NCBI RefSeq assembly: GCF_016907545.1
Contig: NZ_JAFBCD010000001.1
Location: 682,001 to 746,000 of the forward strand
Direction: 5' to 3'
DNA length: 64,000 bases
Source: Paenarthrobacter ilicis
GTDB lineage: Bacteria > Actinomycetota > Actinomycetes > Actinomycetales > Micrococcaceae
A program made the translations under genes and the position numbers. The stretch's first letter is position 1, and each line of letters starts with the position of its first letter. Below the pieces are notes generated by a model. That model worked only from the letters and a program-made list of their open reading frames with translations, was not told the origin of the DNA and did no database searches. Shown here piece by piece: positions 1-8,187 of this stretch.

Positions 1-725
1 ACCGGGCCCTGATTGTAGGTATACACCGCTGTATCCTGGACTTCCTGGCCGTTGTTGATGCGCAGTCCGTCCAGATAGACGCCCCGTTCCGGGTCCAGGA
101 GCTTGCCATTCAACCAGTCCACCAAGGCCTGCGCCTTTTGCTGCTGGCCCGTCCGGGCAAAGAACAACGCAACCGGGGCGGTGGCGGGGGCGTTCTTAAA
201 ATCCCGTTTGGTGCTCCAGAAAGTTCCGCCGCCCATGTCATCGGTGGAGGCGGACACGAATTGAGGTGTCAGGCTCTTGCGGACATAGGCATTGCGCCGC
301 CGGCCCCTGTTCCGGGTGTCCTCGGCGAGCTTGTCCAGCCGCAAAGTGGCCAAGGCCAACCACGCCATGTCGTCGTAGTAGTCATTCACGAACCTGAACA
401 GGTTGCGCAAGCGGATGGTAGTGACCACCCGCGAAGCAAGCCGTCCGGCGCTGGGGCGCGAGCCGCCGTCGAACTTTTCCTGCGACTCCAACTCGCGTCG
501 GCCCGCGTCCACCAGGCAATCCACGTAGTGCGCCTGCCACCAGTAGTGCCACGTGCCCAACTGGCTCCTCAACCCGCCGCCGGGAAGAACCACCGCAGCG
601 ATGTGGGTGCCGGGGAGGGACAGCAGCCGCCGCCCGTAGTTGCGCGTGACCGAGCGCGCAGCCTGGTCGGCTCGGCGCGCCCACTCGGCCGCGGTGGTGG
701 TTGCCGTGGAATCTGGTGTGGACAT
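1..725 (-). CDS. Glycoside hydrolase family 76 (alpha-1,6-mannanase-like), 3' end outside window
   Basis: Reading the minus strand from the ATG at 725 gives 241 open codons that run off the window edge. The protein shows GH76 signatures: an N-terminal AAEWARRADQAARSV helix, WHYWWQAHYVDCLVDA, the acidic pair in NDYYDDMAWLALA that forms the catalytic centre of this family, GGTFWSTKRDFKNAPATAP, and YTYNQG close to the edge. GH76 enzymes cleave alpha-1,6-mannan backbones. No signal peptide is visible at this start, so a cytoplasmic or unconventional location is likely. The gene is divergent from the SDR gene at 816. Only about two thirds of the usual ~350-residue domain is present here. Family assignment is good; the substrate is not determined. 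Confidence 0.8.
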   Translation of the reverse strand, partial: MSTPDSTATTTAAEWARRADQAARSVTRNYGRRLLSLPGTHIAAVVLPGGGLRSQLGTWHYWWQAHYVDCLVDAGRRELESQEKFDGGSRPSAGRLASRVVTTIRLRNLFRFVNDYYDDMAWLALATLRLDKLAEDTRNRGRRRNAYVRKSLTPQFVSASTDDMGGGTFWSTKRDFKNAPATAPVALFFARTGQQQKAQALVDWLNGKLLDPERGVYLDGLRINNGQEVQDTAVYTYNQGP

Positions 726-771
726 GGGACCAGCCTAGCGGGAGGCCAGGGTGCGCTGAATCACAATTCCA

Positions 772-787
772 GTTAACATTCATTAAC
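772..787. promoter_or_regulatory. Small inverted repeat between divergent genes
   Basis: GTTAA-N6-TTAAC lies in the 90 bp between the GH76 gene and the SDR/acyl-CoA dehydrogenase pair. It is A/T-rich compared with its surroundings and sits 29 bp before the SDR start, so it could be an operator or part of a promoter. The arms are only 5 bp. No binding protein can be named. Confidence 0.25.
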
Positions 788-815
788 GGATCTGAGTCTG
801 CATCAAGGAGGATGG

Positions 816-1628
816 ATGGACATCAAGGGCACGGTGGCGCTGGTTACCGGTGGGGCATCAGGGCTGGGAGCAGCAACCGCGAAGCGGTTGTTCGACGCCG
901 GGGCGTCGGTGGTGCTGGTGGACTTGCCGCAATCTGCGGGGGAGAGTTTCTCCGCCCAACTCAGCGATGGCAGCGCAGGACTCAAAGACGGCAGCGCAGG
1001 CCCCCAATCGGTGTTCGTCCCTGCGGACGTCACCGACGAAGCCCAGGTGCGGGCCGCCGTTGATGCCGCAACCGCCATGGGACCCCTCAGGATCGTGGTC
1101 AACTGCGCCGGAATAGCCACCCCCGGCAAAGTGCTGGGCCGTGAGGGCGTGCTTCCGTTGGAAGCGTTCAACAAAGTCATCCAGATCAACCTCGTGGGCA
1201 CCTTCAACGTGATCCGGCTTGCCGCGGAAGCCATGGTCCAAACCCAGCCCGTAACTACCGAACTCGGCGGCCCGGAACGTGGAGTCATCATCAACACGGC
1301 CTCGGTAGCCGCGTTTGAGGGGCAAATCGGACAACCCGCCTACGCGGCGTCCAAGGGCGCCGTTGCTGCCATGACGCTCCCGTTGGCCCGCGAACTGGCG
1401 CGATCCCTTGTCCGGGTGGTCACTATTGCACCGGGCATCTTCGAGACGCCCATGATGGCCGGGCTCCCGCAAGCCGCGCAGGACTCGCTGGGGCAGCAGG
1501 TCCCTCATCCTGCACGCTTGGGGCGCGCCGCCGAGTACGCCAACCTGGCAGCGCACATTGTGGAGAACGCCATGCTCAACGGAGAAACCATCCGCCTGGA
1601 CGGCGCCATCCGCATGGGAATCAAATAG
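816..1628 (+). CDS. Short-chain dehydrogenase/reductase (3-hydroxyacyl-CoA dehydrogenase type)
   Basis: This 270-residue classical SDR has the cofactor motif TGGASGLG at residues 11-18, a D36 in VVLVDLP that favours NAD, NCAG at 96-99, a catalytic Ser near 163 and YAASK at 176-180. The overall pattern resembles the type II 3-hydroxyacyl-CoA dehydrogenase group (HSD17B10-like). A strong AAGGAGG at 804-810 supports the ATG at 816. The stop is immediately followed by the acyl-CoA dehydrogenase start, so the two form an operon for beta-oxidation or branched-chain acyl-CoA breakdown. A short in-frame duplication (DGSAG twice, residues 51-62) lies in a surface segment before the DVTD motif. The substrate is not determined. 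Confidence 0.85.
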   Translation: MDIKGTVALVTGGASGLGAATAKRLFDAGASVVLVDLPQSAGESFSAQLSDGSAGLKDGSAGPQSVFVPADVTDEAQVRAAVDAATAMGPLRIVVNCAGIATPGKVLGREGVLPLEAFNKVIQINLVGTFNVIRLAAEAMVQTQPVTTELGGPERGVIINTASVAAFEGQIGQPAYAASKGAVAAMTLPLARELARSLVRVVTIAPGIFETPMMAGLPQAAQDSLGQQVPHPARLGRAAEYANLAAHIVENAMLNGETIRLDGAIRMGIK

Positions 1629-2915
1629 ATGGGCGACTACAGCGATCCGGTGGCTTCGGGCCCGGGGCAACCCGCGGGATCTGGCGGCGGACCGGCACCA
1701 TCCGTGGCAGGACTGCCCACCGCCGATTTCTTCGATTTCGAATCCCTGCTCAGCGTCCAGGAACAACGCAAACTCAACGAGCTCAGATCGTTCCTGGCAA
1801 CGGAAATTGCGCCCTACGCCGGGCAATGGTGGGAGAAAGCCGAGTTCCCGGAACACATCCTCCCCAAGTTGGCGGCCCTGCGCCTCAGCGCACCGGCGCA
1901 ACGCGGTTACACGCACCTGTTCGCAGGCTTGGTCATTGCAGAAATGACCCGCGTGGACACCTCAATCGCCACCTTCTTCATGGTCCACCACGATCTTTTT
2001 GTCGAGTCGCTCTACGACTTCGGAACAGACTCACAGCAGGACCGCTACCTCGATGACGCGTCCAACCTGCGCACCACCGGCGCGTTCGCCCTCACCGAAC
2101 CGGCCCACGGCTCCGATGTTGCCGGCGGCATGGAAACCACGGCGCGGCGGGTCGCCAGGGCAGAGTCCGACGGCGGTGACTACTGGGTGATCAACGGCGC
2201 CAAGCGCTGGATAGGCAATGGGACGTTCTGCGACTACATGCTGGTGTGGGCCAAGGACGAAGCCGACGGCGCTATCCGGGCCTTCATTGTGGACGCTTCG
2301 AAGCCCGGGATCACCCGAAGCCGCATCGAAAACAAGATTGCCCTCCGGACCGTGCAGAATGCCGACATCGTGTTCAAGGAAGTGGAAGTGGAAGAGAAGG
2401 ACCGCTTCGCAGGTATCAGCACCTTTGCCGACACCAACCACCTCCTCCGGGGCTCGCGGATCATGGTGGCCTGGCAAGCAGTTGGGCAACAGTTGGCGGC
2501 CTTCGATGTGGCCCGTCAGTACGCGGTTGAGCGCCTTCAATTCGGAAAGCCCCTTGCCAGGTTCCAACTGATCCAGCAACACCTGGTAGATATGCTCGGC
2601 AACGCCGTGGCCAGCATGGGCATGATGGTCCGGATCGCCCAATTGCAGGAGGACATCTTCACCGATGCCCACGGTGTGCGACACGGCGGTGCAGACATGG
2701 CCCAAGTGGCCCTGGCCAAGGCGTACTGCAGCGCAAGAATGCGGGAAACCGTGGCGCTGGGCCGTTCAATCCTTGGTGGAAACGGAATCGTGACCGATTA
2801 CGGGATCGCGAAAATCTTCGCGGATGCCGAGGCCATTTACACGTATGAGGGATCCTACGAGATCAACTCACTGATCGTGGGGCGTGCTGTTACCGGAGTG
2901 TCCGCCATCACCTAG
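1629..2915 (+). CDS. Acyl-CoA dehydrogenase (glutaryl-CoA dehydrogenase/ACX4-like)
   Basis: This 428-residue protein is a complete acyl-CoA dehydrogenase. It has FALTEPAHGSDVAG at the flavin/substrate site, WVINGAKRWIGNG, the RLQFGKPLARFQLIQQHLVDM helix region, and the C-terminal IYTYEGSYEINSLIVGRAVTG. The Glu in TYEG (about residue 407) is where glutaryl-CoA dehydrogenase and plant ACX4-type enzymes carry their catalytic base. It removes the alpha/beta hydrogens of an acyl-CoA and passes electrons to ETF. The start abuts the SDR stop with no gap, so translation is coupled. The N-terminal ~35 residues are Gly/Pro-rich and lie before the folded domain. Substrate chain is unknown. Confidence 0.88.
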   Translation: MGDYSDPVASGPGQPAGSGGGPAPSVAGLPTADFFDFESLLSVQEQRKLNELRSFLATEIAPYAGQWWEKAEFPEHILPKLAALRLSAPAQRGYTHLFAGLVIAEMTRVDTSIATFFMVHHDLFVESLYDFGTDSQQDRYLDDASNLRTTGAFALTEPAHGSDVAGGMETTARRVARAESDGGDYWVINGAKRWIGNGTFCDYMLVWAKDEADGAIRAFIVDASKPGITRSRIENKIALRTVQNADIVFKEVEVEEKDRFAGISTFADTNHLLRGSRIMVAWQAVGQQLAAFDVARQYAVERLQFGKPLARFQLIQQHLVDMLGNAVASMGMMVRIAQLQEDIFTDAHGVRHGGADMAQVALAKAYCSARMRETVALGRSILGGNGIVTDYGIAKIFADAEAIYTYEGSYEINSLIVGRAVTGVSAIT

Positions 2916-2942
2916 CTTGGCTCGTTGGACCGCGGTCCGGGC

Positions 2943-3770
2943 TTATTCGCCGGGGATTTTCTCGCCAGCCTCAACCCGGACGTCCAATGAGTTGCCCCTG
3001 ACCGGCATGGGGCACGTTCCGTACGGCGTGAAGGCGCTGGGGTAGTTGATTGCCCTGTTGAAATCGATCACCACGGACCCGTCCGGACGGGGGCGGGGAA
3101 TAAACACCTTCCGCCACTCGTCGGTGGTGTCGCCGTTGGTTTCATCGTGGAAAGTGACGTTCAGGGCACCCAGTTTCTCCTCTTCAGCATGGAGCCGGAT
3201 CTCGTGGGAAACACCGGGCACCCGGAAGACCACCTCACCGACAGACCGGTGCACGCCGTCCACCAGAGGGTTCGCGGTGCCAATGGGCACGTCCACCGGC
3301 TCGGGGTAGGCGTCAAAGGTGCCCTCCAGTACCCAATCCGGGTTGTAGTCGTACGTGGGTACGCCGGTGAACTCCGTCAACACCGGTGAACCGTTGTCCC
3401 GGGTCCGGATCGCGTACTTGTTGGCGCGCATGGCCAGCTCCACCACCACCTGCTTGCCATCCGCACCGCCGTACTGGACCCACATCAGGGATTCTTCATC
3501 GCTGAGCTCCGCACTGATGGTGCCGTCCACGGGTTCTCCCGTGGACACCAAGGTGAGTCCCTCTGCAGCCTGCGCTGTCAGGAAGGCCGTGGTTTCATCT
3601 GCGGACCAGTCCCCGGGAGCCAGCTCCACGCGCGCAGGGTGGGATTCAAGCCACTGGAACGAGGTCAGCGTCAGCCATCCATGCTCCACAGCGAGCGCAC
3701 CGTTCCTGCCCGTGCGGAACCTTTCCCAACGGGCACGTTGAAGATCGGTGGGGGCGGTGGACGTGCTCAT
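2943..3770 (-). CDS. DUF1684 family protein
   Basis: This 275-residue protein belongs to DUF1684. The diagnostic C-terminal segment is present: a VVIDFNRAINYPSAFTPY stretch followed by GTCPMPVRGN, which holds the invariant Asn/Tyr/Cys positions. An N-terminal W-RF/GWLTLTSFQWL block is also typical. There is no signal peptide or membrane segment, so it should be cytosolic. The biochemical role of the family is not established. It is convergent with the acyl-CoA dehydrogenase, with a perfect 12 bp palindrome GGACCGCGGTCC (2927-2938) between the two stops. Confidence 0.85.
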   Translation of the reverse strand: MSTSTAPTDLQRARWERFRTGRNGALAVEHGWLTLTSFQWLESHPARVELAPGDWSADETTAFLTAQAAEGLTLVSTGEPVDGTISAELSDEESLMWVQYGGADGKQVVVELAMRANKYAIRTRDNGSPVLTEFTGVPTYDYNPDWVLEGTFDAYPEPVDVPIGTANPLVDGVHRSVGEVVFRVPGVSHEIRLHAEEEKLGALNVTFHDETNGDTTDEWRKVFIPRPRPDGSVVIDFNRAINYPSAFTPYGTCPMPVRGNSLDVRVEAGEKIPGE

Positions 3771-3900
3771 GATGCTCCTTGTGCTGGTGCGCTGCGTTGG
3801 GAGACGCTGCGGCCGGGATGTCTGCTTGCTCTACGCCTAACTATGCGCAGGGGACCAGCATTCCCGGCAAGGCGGGAGATCCCAAGCCTGCCTTTTGGAG

Positions 3901-3939
3901 CGGCTCGCGCTGGCCCCCACAACATGCCAGCGCGAGCCG
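3901..3939. terminator. Perfect 14-bp hairpin downstream of the adhesin gene
   Basis: CGGCTCGCGCTGGC (3901-3914) pairs perfectly with GCCAGCGCGAGCCG (3926-3939) across an 11-nt loop. It lies 78 bp beyond the adhesin stop on the minus strand. There is no U-tract, which fits the U-less terminators often seen in actinobacteria. The remainder of the 246 bp gap between 3771 and 4016 shows nothing else recognisable. Confidence 0.5.
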
Positions 3940-4016
3940 GATCGATGCAACTGATGGAGGCGTGCCCGGCGTTTCACTGCCTTGGACATCAGTTGGCCTA
4001 CCCCGTCGTGCAAGTT

Positions 4017-5321
4017 TCAATGGGCCCTCCGCTTTGCCCTTCGCGAGCCGTAGAAAGCCAGCAATGATCCACAGGCCAAGAGGGCTGCCGCCATGAAGAC
4101 AAAACCGGAATCTGCCAGACCTGTGTTTGCCAGGGGAGCCGAAGGACCATCAGCCTCGGATTCCGGCACGTTCACCGATGGCTCCGATCCTCCGGGGCCG
4201 GTAGGGCTTGGTTCCACTGTGGCGGCGGTGGGGCTTGAGCTCGGGACAGGGGTGGGCGAGCTGGTGGTGGCAGTCGGCTCGGGCGTCGCCGATGTCGCTG
4301 CGGGGCTGGGCGTTGGGGTTTGACTGGGAGACGGGGTTTGGCTGGGCGTCGCTGTGGGCGAGCCATTTCCGGTCCCACTCGCGTCGGTTCTGCGCGTTTC
4401 CGCTCCCACAGCGCTTTCCTGCCCGGCTATCTCAACAATGCCGGTGTTGGTGTATGTATCCATCGCAGGGTCCACCACCTGCGTGACAACGAACAGCTCC
4501 ACGTGCTCGTTTTCCGGCAGGCCGGTCCAAACAACCGTGAGCTTACCGGGGGTGCAGTCAACGCGTGCGGGATAGAGCTCATTGTCGTAAGGCTCGGCGA
4601 TGTTGCCGATGCTGTTCAGAACCCTGCCAACCCGGGGTGTAACTCTGCTGCAATCAATCACCATCCCCTGGGAGGGTGAGTCGGTGACAGTGACATCGTT
4701 GGATTCCGACGCCATGGGAGGCATGTAAATGATGGATTCCAGTTCTGACTGGGAAGAATCAACCCACCACATGGCCTTGCCCGGTGACGTGGGAACGGAG
4801 GGCCCGCAGTCGGCTACGCAGGGGCTCACGGAGACGGGGACGCGGACCACGGAGGAGCCCACTGTGAAGCTCAGCTCTTCATGCCCGGCGGTCCCCGGGT
4901 CCACGGAATACTGAGTGGTGAAATGACATGTTCCCCCGATATCGAGGGGATGCGCCGTGACAAAGTCAGTGAGCGTGAAAACAACCGAGCCGGAATCGTC
5001 GGCCATCCCCGTAGCCACCGCAATGCCGTCCGGGTTCTTCAGGTCGAAGGACTTCGATCCGAACCAGCGCAGCTCGGCCGGGAGCTGAAGAGTGAACGTG
5101 TCACCTGCCAGTGAATTGTTCGGAACGGACCACTGGCAGGAGAGATCCACTTGGTCCCACTGGCTGGTCACGGTGGACTCAGTGGTGATGGAGATCCTGG
5201 CACCTGGAATGCTGGCTGCGCTCGCAGGCACGGCTGTCAGGCCCAGTCCAAGGAGGGTCATGAAAACTGCCAGGATTGCTGCCGTCCAGGACAGAGTCCT
5301 CAACTGGTGGTGTTTCTTCAT
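4017..5321 (-). CDS. Sortase-anchored MSCRAMM-like surface adhesin
   Basis: The ATG at 5321 was chosen over an upstream in-frame start because it is followed by a classical signal peptide (MKKHHQLRT, hydrophobic core, VPASA cleavage near residue 35) and preceded by AAAGGA. The 434-residue protein has an N-terminal region of about 280 residues resembling the paired Ig-like adhesin domains of fibrinogen/collagen binders (W..GDTFTLQLP, then SFDLKNPDGIAVATG, then VFTLTDFVTAH). A Pro/Ser/Thr-rich stalk follows, then LANTG near residue 397, a hydrophobic segment and an RRAKRRAH tail. LAxTG signals are typical of class E sortases in actinobacteria. No sortase gene is in the window. The ligand is unknown. 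Confidence 0.75.
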   Translation of the reverse strand: MKKHHQLRTLSWTAAILAVFMTLLGLGLTAVPASAASIPGARISITTESTVTSQWDQVDLSCQWSVPNNSLAGDTFTLQLPAELRWFGSKSFDLKNPDGIAVATGMADDSGSVVFTLTDFVTAHPLDIGGTCHFTTQYSVDPGTAGHEELSFTVGSSVVRVPVSVSPCVADCGPSVPTSPGKAMWWVDSSQSELESIIYMPPMASESNDVTVTDSPSQGMVIDCSRVTPRVGRVLNSIGNIAEPYDNELYPARVDCTPGKLTVVWTGLPENEHVELFVVTQVVDPAMDTYTNTGIVEIAGQESAVGAETRRTDASGTGNGSPTATPSQTPSPSQTPTPSPAATSATPEPTATTSSPTPVPSSSPTAATVEPSPTGPGGSEPSVNVPESEADGPSAPLANTGLADSGFVFMAAALLACGSLLAFYGSRRAKRRAH

Positions 5322-5417
5322 GGCGTGGATGGTCCTTTGGATCCGAAGAGAAATGTTCCGTCGAAAGATGAGTGTCCGGACCCTGCACTTCGTGACGCGG
5401 CCCCATGGCAACGCGCG

Positions 5418-5945
5418 TCAGTTTGCTTCCTTGTCGCGCTGTCTGGTGGATGCGGTGGCTCGCGCCAGGGCCACCGTGGACAGCGGGTAGAACTTCATCC
5501 GGGCCGGGGCCAGGATCCCGCCGGCCACGGCCTCTGTGGCAGTTTTGCAATCCATGAGCCGTGACATGTTCTGTTCATTGACGGGGAAGAGGACGTGCAC
5601 TGCGGAATTTTGGAACATGGCGACGGCGCCCGTACCCCGCAGCTGATGGTCGATGGTTTCCCCCAGCTTGGCCAAGACAGTCCAGCGGTGGCAGCGGCTG
5701 TCGGAGGGGCCACTGATGGTAATGATCGCCAAGGCATGGCCGGCGGGCGAATCCGATCCGAAGGTCGAGAGCTCGTGGATGCGCCGCTGGAAGTGCGCGG
5801 GCGTGGCCAGGCCGGTATACACGTCAGTACAGGAGATGGGAGGTGCAGCCTCCGCCACCTCCGCCCATCCTTCAGCCAATGATTGGAACGCATTGACGTC
5901 CAGGTTCTGTTCGGCCGCAGCAAACAGAGCCCTGAAATCAGTCAT
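5418..5945 (-). CDS. Hypothetical protein with a GGDEF-like N-terminal segment
   Basis: A start at the ATG at 5945 gives 175 residues beginning MTDFRALFAAAEQN. A longer in-frame extension upstream is rich in Arg and has no family character. Residues about 40-65 (DVYTGLATPAHFQRRIHEL) resemble the opening D-x-LTGL-x-N/T-R helix of diguanylate cyclases, but no GGDEF signature or catalytic acid follows, so enzymatic activity is unlikely. The gene is 96 bp upstream of the adhesin on the same strand and divergent from the membrane sigma factor, which suggests a part in the same regulon. The fold assignment is tentative; it could be an unrelated small regulatory protein. Confidence 0.5.
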   Translation of the reverse strand: MTDFRALFAAAEQNLDVNAFQSLAEGWAEVAEAAPPISCTDVYTGLATPAHFQRRIHELSTFGSDSPAGHALAIITISGPSDSRCHRWTVLAKLGETIDHQLRGTGAVAMFQNSAVHVLFPVNEQNMSRLMDCKTATEAVAGGILAPARMKFYPLSTVALARATASTRQRDKEAN

Positions 5946-6329
5946 GGTTTCCCCTATGCTCACGCCGTTCCGTGCCCTGGCAGCACCGAGGGATCTGGCG
6001 GTGGGAGCCGGGATCGTCGAGTCCACGGTCAACGACGCAACCACGGTCCGGACCTCGGGGAGAAACCAATCTGCCCTGAAACGCCATCCTGCCCGGTAAC
6101 TGTTGCTCTGCCACCTGCGGAGAAGGAGATGACGGGAAAACGTGCAGTCTGCGTTGGATTTTGTCCGGAACAGTGTCATACCCGGAAAGTGCACAAATCG
6201 GGCAATTCGTGACGAAGCTGTGACGTGAAGATTGTTGCTCAATTCAGTGTAGAAACCGCGTCACGACCGCGCAGGTAGGTGCACTTCTTAAACATGGGCA
6301 TGTTGTTGATGTTTTTGGGGGCACTGTAG
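5946..6329. other. 384-bp divergent intergenic region
   Basis: This gap separates the minus-strand GGDEF-like gene from the plus-strand sigma factor gene and must hold both promoters. The 3' half is less GC-rich than the genes around it. A GGAACA sequence at 6168-6173 looks like the -35 element of ECF promoters, but I could not find a convincing -10 element at the proper spacing. No open frame with coding character is visible. Confidence 0.4.
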
Positions 6330-8081
6330 ATGGCACGGGAAGCACATCCGGATAGTCATGAGGACGTCGGGAGCGACGGCCATCTGATCTCTCTGGTGAG
6401 GGGAGGCGACATATCTGCCTTCGACGCGCTTTATGAACGACACGTTCCCATCGCATCGAAGGTTGCCAGACGCAATGTTGACAACCCCAGTGATGCGGAG
6501 GATGTGGTGGCGGAGGCCTTCCAATCCGTCCTCCAAAGTTTGATGGCAGGGAAAGGGCCCGAATCCTTTTTCAGGGCATATCTCCTGTCCACGGTCACGA
6601 GGCTTTCCCACCAACGGAACCGCAAGGCTGGCCGGGTCCTGCCAAGCAGCGACGACACCGTGTTGGATCAGGTACTCACCACCCATGATCCCGCTATTGA
6701 TGCCTTCGAATCCGAAACAGTGGCGAAAGCCTTCCGGGCACTCCCTGAAAGATGGCAGGCCGTGCTGTGGTACGTGGACGTGGAACGGATGAAGCCCGCA
6801 GTGGTGGCGCCGATCCTGGGGATGTCACCCAACGCGGTATCGGCCCTGGCACTGCGCGCCAGGGAGGGGCTGAGGCGGCAATACCTGCAATCGCACCTTG
6901 CGGACCACAAGGACGACGGCTGTGCAGAGTACGTCTCCAAGCTGGGCAACTACGTCCGCGGTGGACTGGCCAGAATCGCTGACCGGAAGGTGGCAGACCA
7001 CGTGCGGGGCTGTAAATCCTGCACCGCCGCGGTGGCTGAGTTGCGTGATGTCCAAGGCAGTATGAGGGCCGTCCTTCTTCCGCTGATGACGGGGATCCCC
7101 GTGGCAGCGTGGGCCGGCAAAGGGGCCGGGATTGGTGCACTTGGTGGCGTCCTGCAGTCGAAGGGGCTGGGACTGCCGGGGTTGGCGCAGCCGGCCGTGA
7201 TAGCCATGATGACCGCTGCAGGTGTGGGCGTAATACTCGGCGCGGTCGGCATCATCAATCAGTCCGCTGCGAGCTCTTACTCAGAATCCCAAGCCCTGGA
7301 CGCTGGTTCCACCAGACCCGTTGAGTACCCTGCCTCACCCACGGCTGCCCCACCCACAACTGCGGCTCCTTCCACCACGTCCTCGAACACCGCAGCCCCG
7401 AGCACCACAGCCCCTACCCCGACGACAAGCGCTGCTTCAGCGCCCGATAACCATTCATCGCCCCCGGTTGCGGAGCGACCTTTGCCCCCGGCCGTTCCCT
7501 CGGAGCTGGTTTCCCCGGTCGTTCCCTCGGAGTCAGTTTCTCCGACCGTCCCATCGGCGCCAGTTACTCCGGATCCCTTGGAAACGCCTGCCCCGGACAC
7601 GACGCCCGCTCCAGCGTCGCCTGCTGCCCCCAAGCCGACCCCACCCGCACCCACCTCCACGCCGCGACCCACGCTCCAACCCCAGCCTTCATCCGTTCCC
7701 AAGCCCACACCAACTCCTGTGCCTCTGGCCAAGACCAGGGTGACGGGCTCAGCCCAATGGAACCGCGACCGCAGTGATGGCGATAAAGCCTTGGACATAG
7801 ATTTCGATGCTTACGGATCGGAATCGTTGGGCGCAGGCAAGGCGGTCTTCTCGGTGGGGCCGTTTGGCTTCATCAAAGAAGGCTCCGTCCGGGCCCCTGA
7901 GGGCTGGAGCTGTTCGCTGGCAAAACGGCAGGTGCTGGTCTGCAGCACGGAAAACGCCAGGAGGTCTGACCTCCACTTCCATGTGTCTGTGGAGTCCAAA
8001 AGCCACAAGGACCACGGACTGCTCACGTACTCACTGGTGGGGGAACGGATCGTGCCCAACCTCTTCGCTTACGGGTACTAG
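6330..8081 (+). CDS. Membrane-spanning ECF sigma factor fused to zinc anti-sigma domain and extracellular domain
   Basis: This 583-residue protein joins several modules. Residues ~18-95 are sigma region 2 (FDALYERHVPIASKVARR, then PSDAEDVVAEAFQSVL). Residues ~125-186 are region 4 (RWQAVLWYVDVERMKPAVVA and a helix-turn-helix, MSPNAVSALALRAREGLRR). Next is a zinc anti-sigma motif, C198-x25-H224-x3-C228-x2-C231, then a membrane helix at about 287-310. A Pro/Thr/Ser-rich stalk of ~165 residues follows, ending in a C-terminal domain of ~100 residues with two Cys (EGWSCSLAKR, VLVCST). The topology puts the sigma and zinc domains inside and the C-terminal domain outside the cell. Related membrane-linked ECF groups with C-terminal extensions are known in actinobacteria. 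The signal sensed is unknown; release by proteolysis or a conformational switch is inference. Confidence 0.85.
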   Translation: MAREAHPDSHEDVGSDGHLISLVRGGDISAFDALYERHVPIASKVARRNVDNPSDAEDVVAEAFQSVLQSLMAGKGPESFFRAYLLSTVTRLSHQRNRKAGRVLPSSDDTVLDQVLTTHDPAIDAFESETVAKAFRALPERWQAVLWYVDVERMKPAVVAPILGMSPNAVSALALRAREGLRRQYLQSHLADHKDDGCAEYVSKLGNYVRGGLARIADRKVADHVRGCKSCTAAVAELRDVQGSMRAVLLPLMTGIPVAAWAGKGAGIGALGGVLQSKGLGLPGLAQPAVIAMMTAAGVGVILGAVGIINQSAASSYSESQALDAGSTRPVEYPASPTAAPPTTAAPSTTSSNTAAPSTTAPTPTTSAASAPDNHSSPPVAERPLPPAVPSELVSPVVPSESVSPTVPSAPVTPDPLETPAPDTTPAPASPAAPKPTPPAPTSTPRPTLQPQPSSVPKPTPTPVPLAKTRVTGSAQWNRDRSDGDKALDIDFDAYGSESLGAGKAVFSVGPFGFIKEGSVRAPEGWSCSLAKRQVLVCSTENARRSDLHFHVSVESKSHKDHGLLTYSLVGERIVPNLFAYGY

Positions 8082-8187
8082 TTCAGTTGGGGCGGGCATG
8101 TGCCGTCACGAAGGAGCGGTTGATGCCACTCAATAATCGGCGGCGTGAAAATGGCCGCGCTCTTTCCAAGTAATAAATAGGGGAAAA

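Noticed and set aside
138..776. Plus-strand open frame overlapping the GH76 gene
   Set aside because: It is the reverse of the GH76 coding strand, Gly/Arg/Pro-rich, with no family character or ribosome site.
5349..6173. Shared GGAACA sequences upstream of the adhesin and sigma genes as an ECF promoter motif
   Set aside because: GGAAC occurs in both places, but neither has a convincing -10 element at 16-17 bp, so it may be chance.
8082..8187. Possible terminator between the sigma gene and the PIG-L gene
   Set aside because: No stable stem with T-run could be found; readthrough into the operon is possible.
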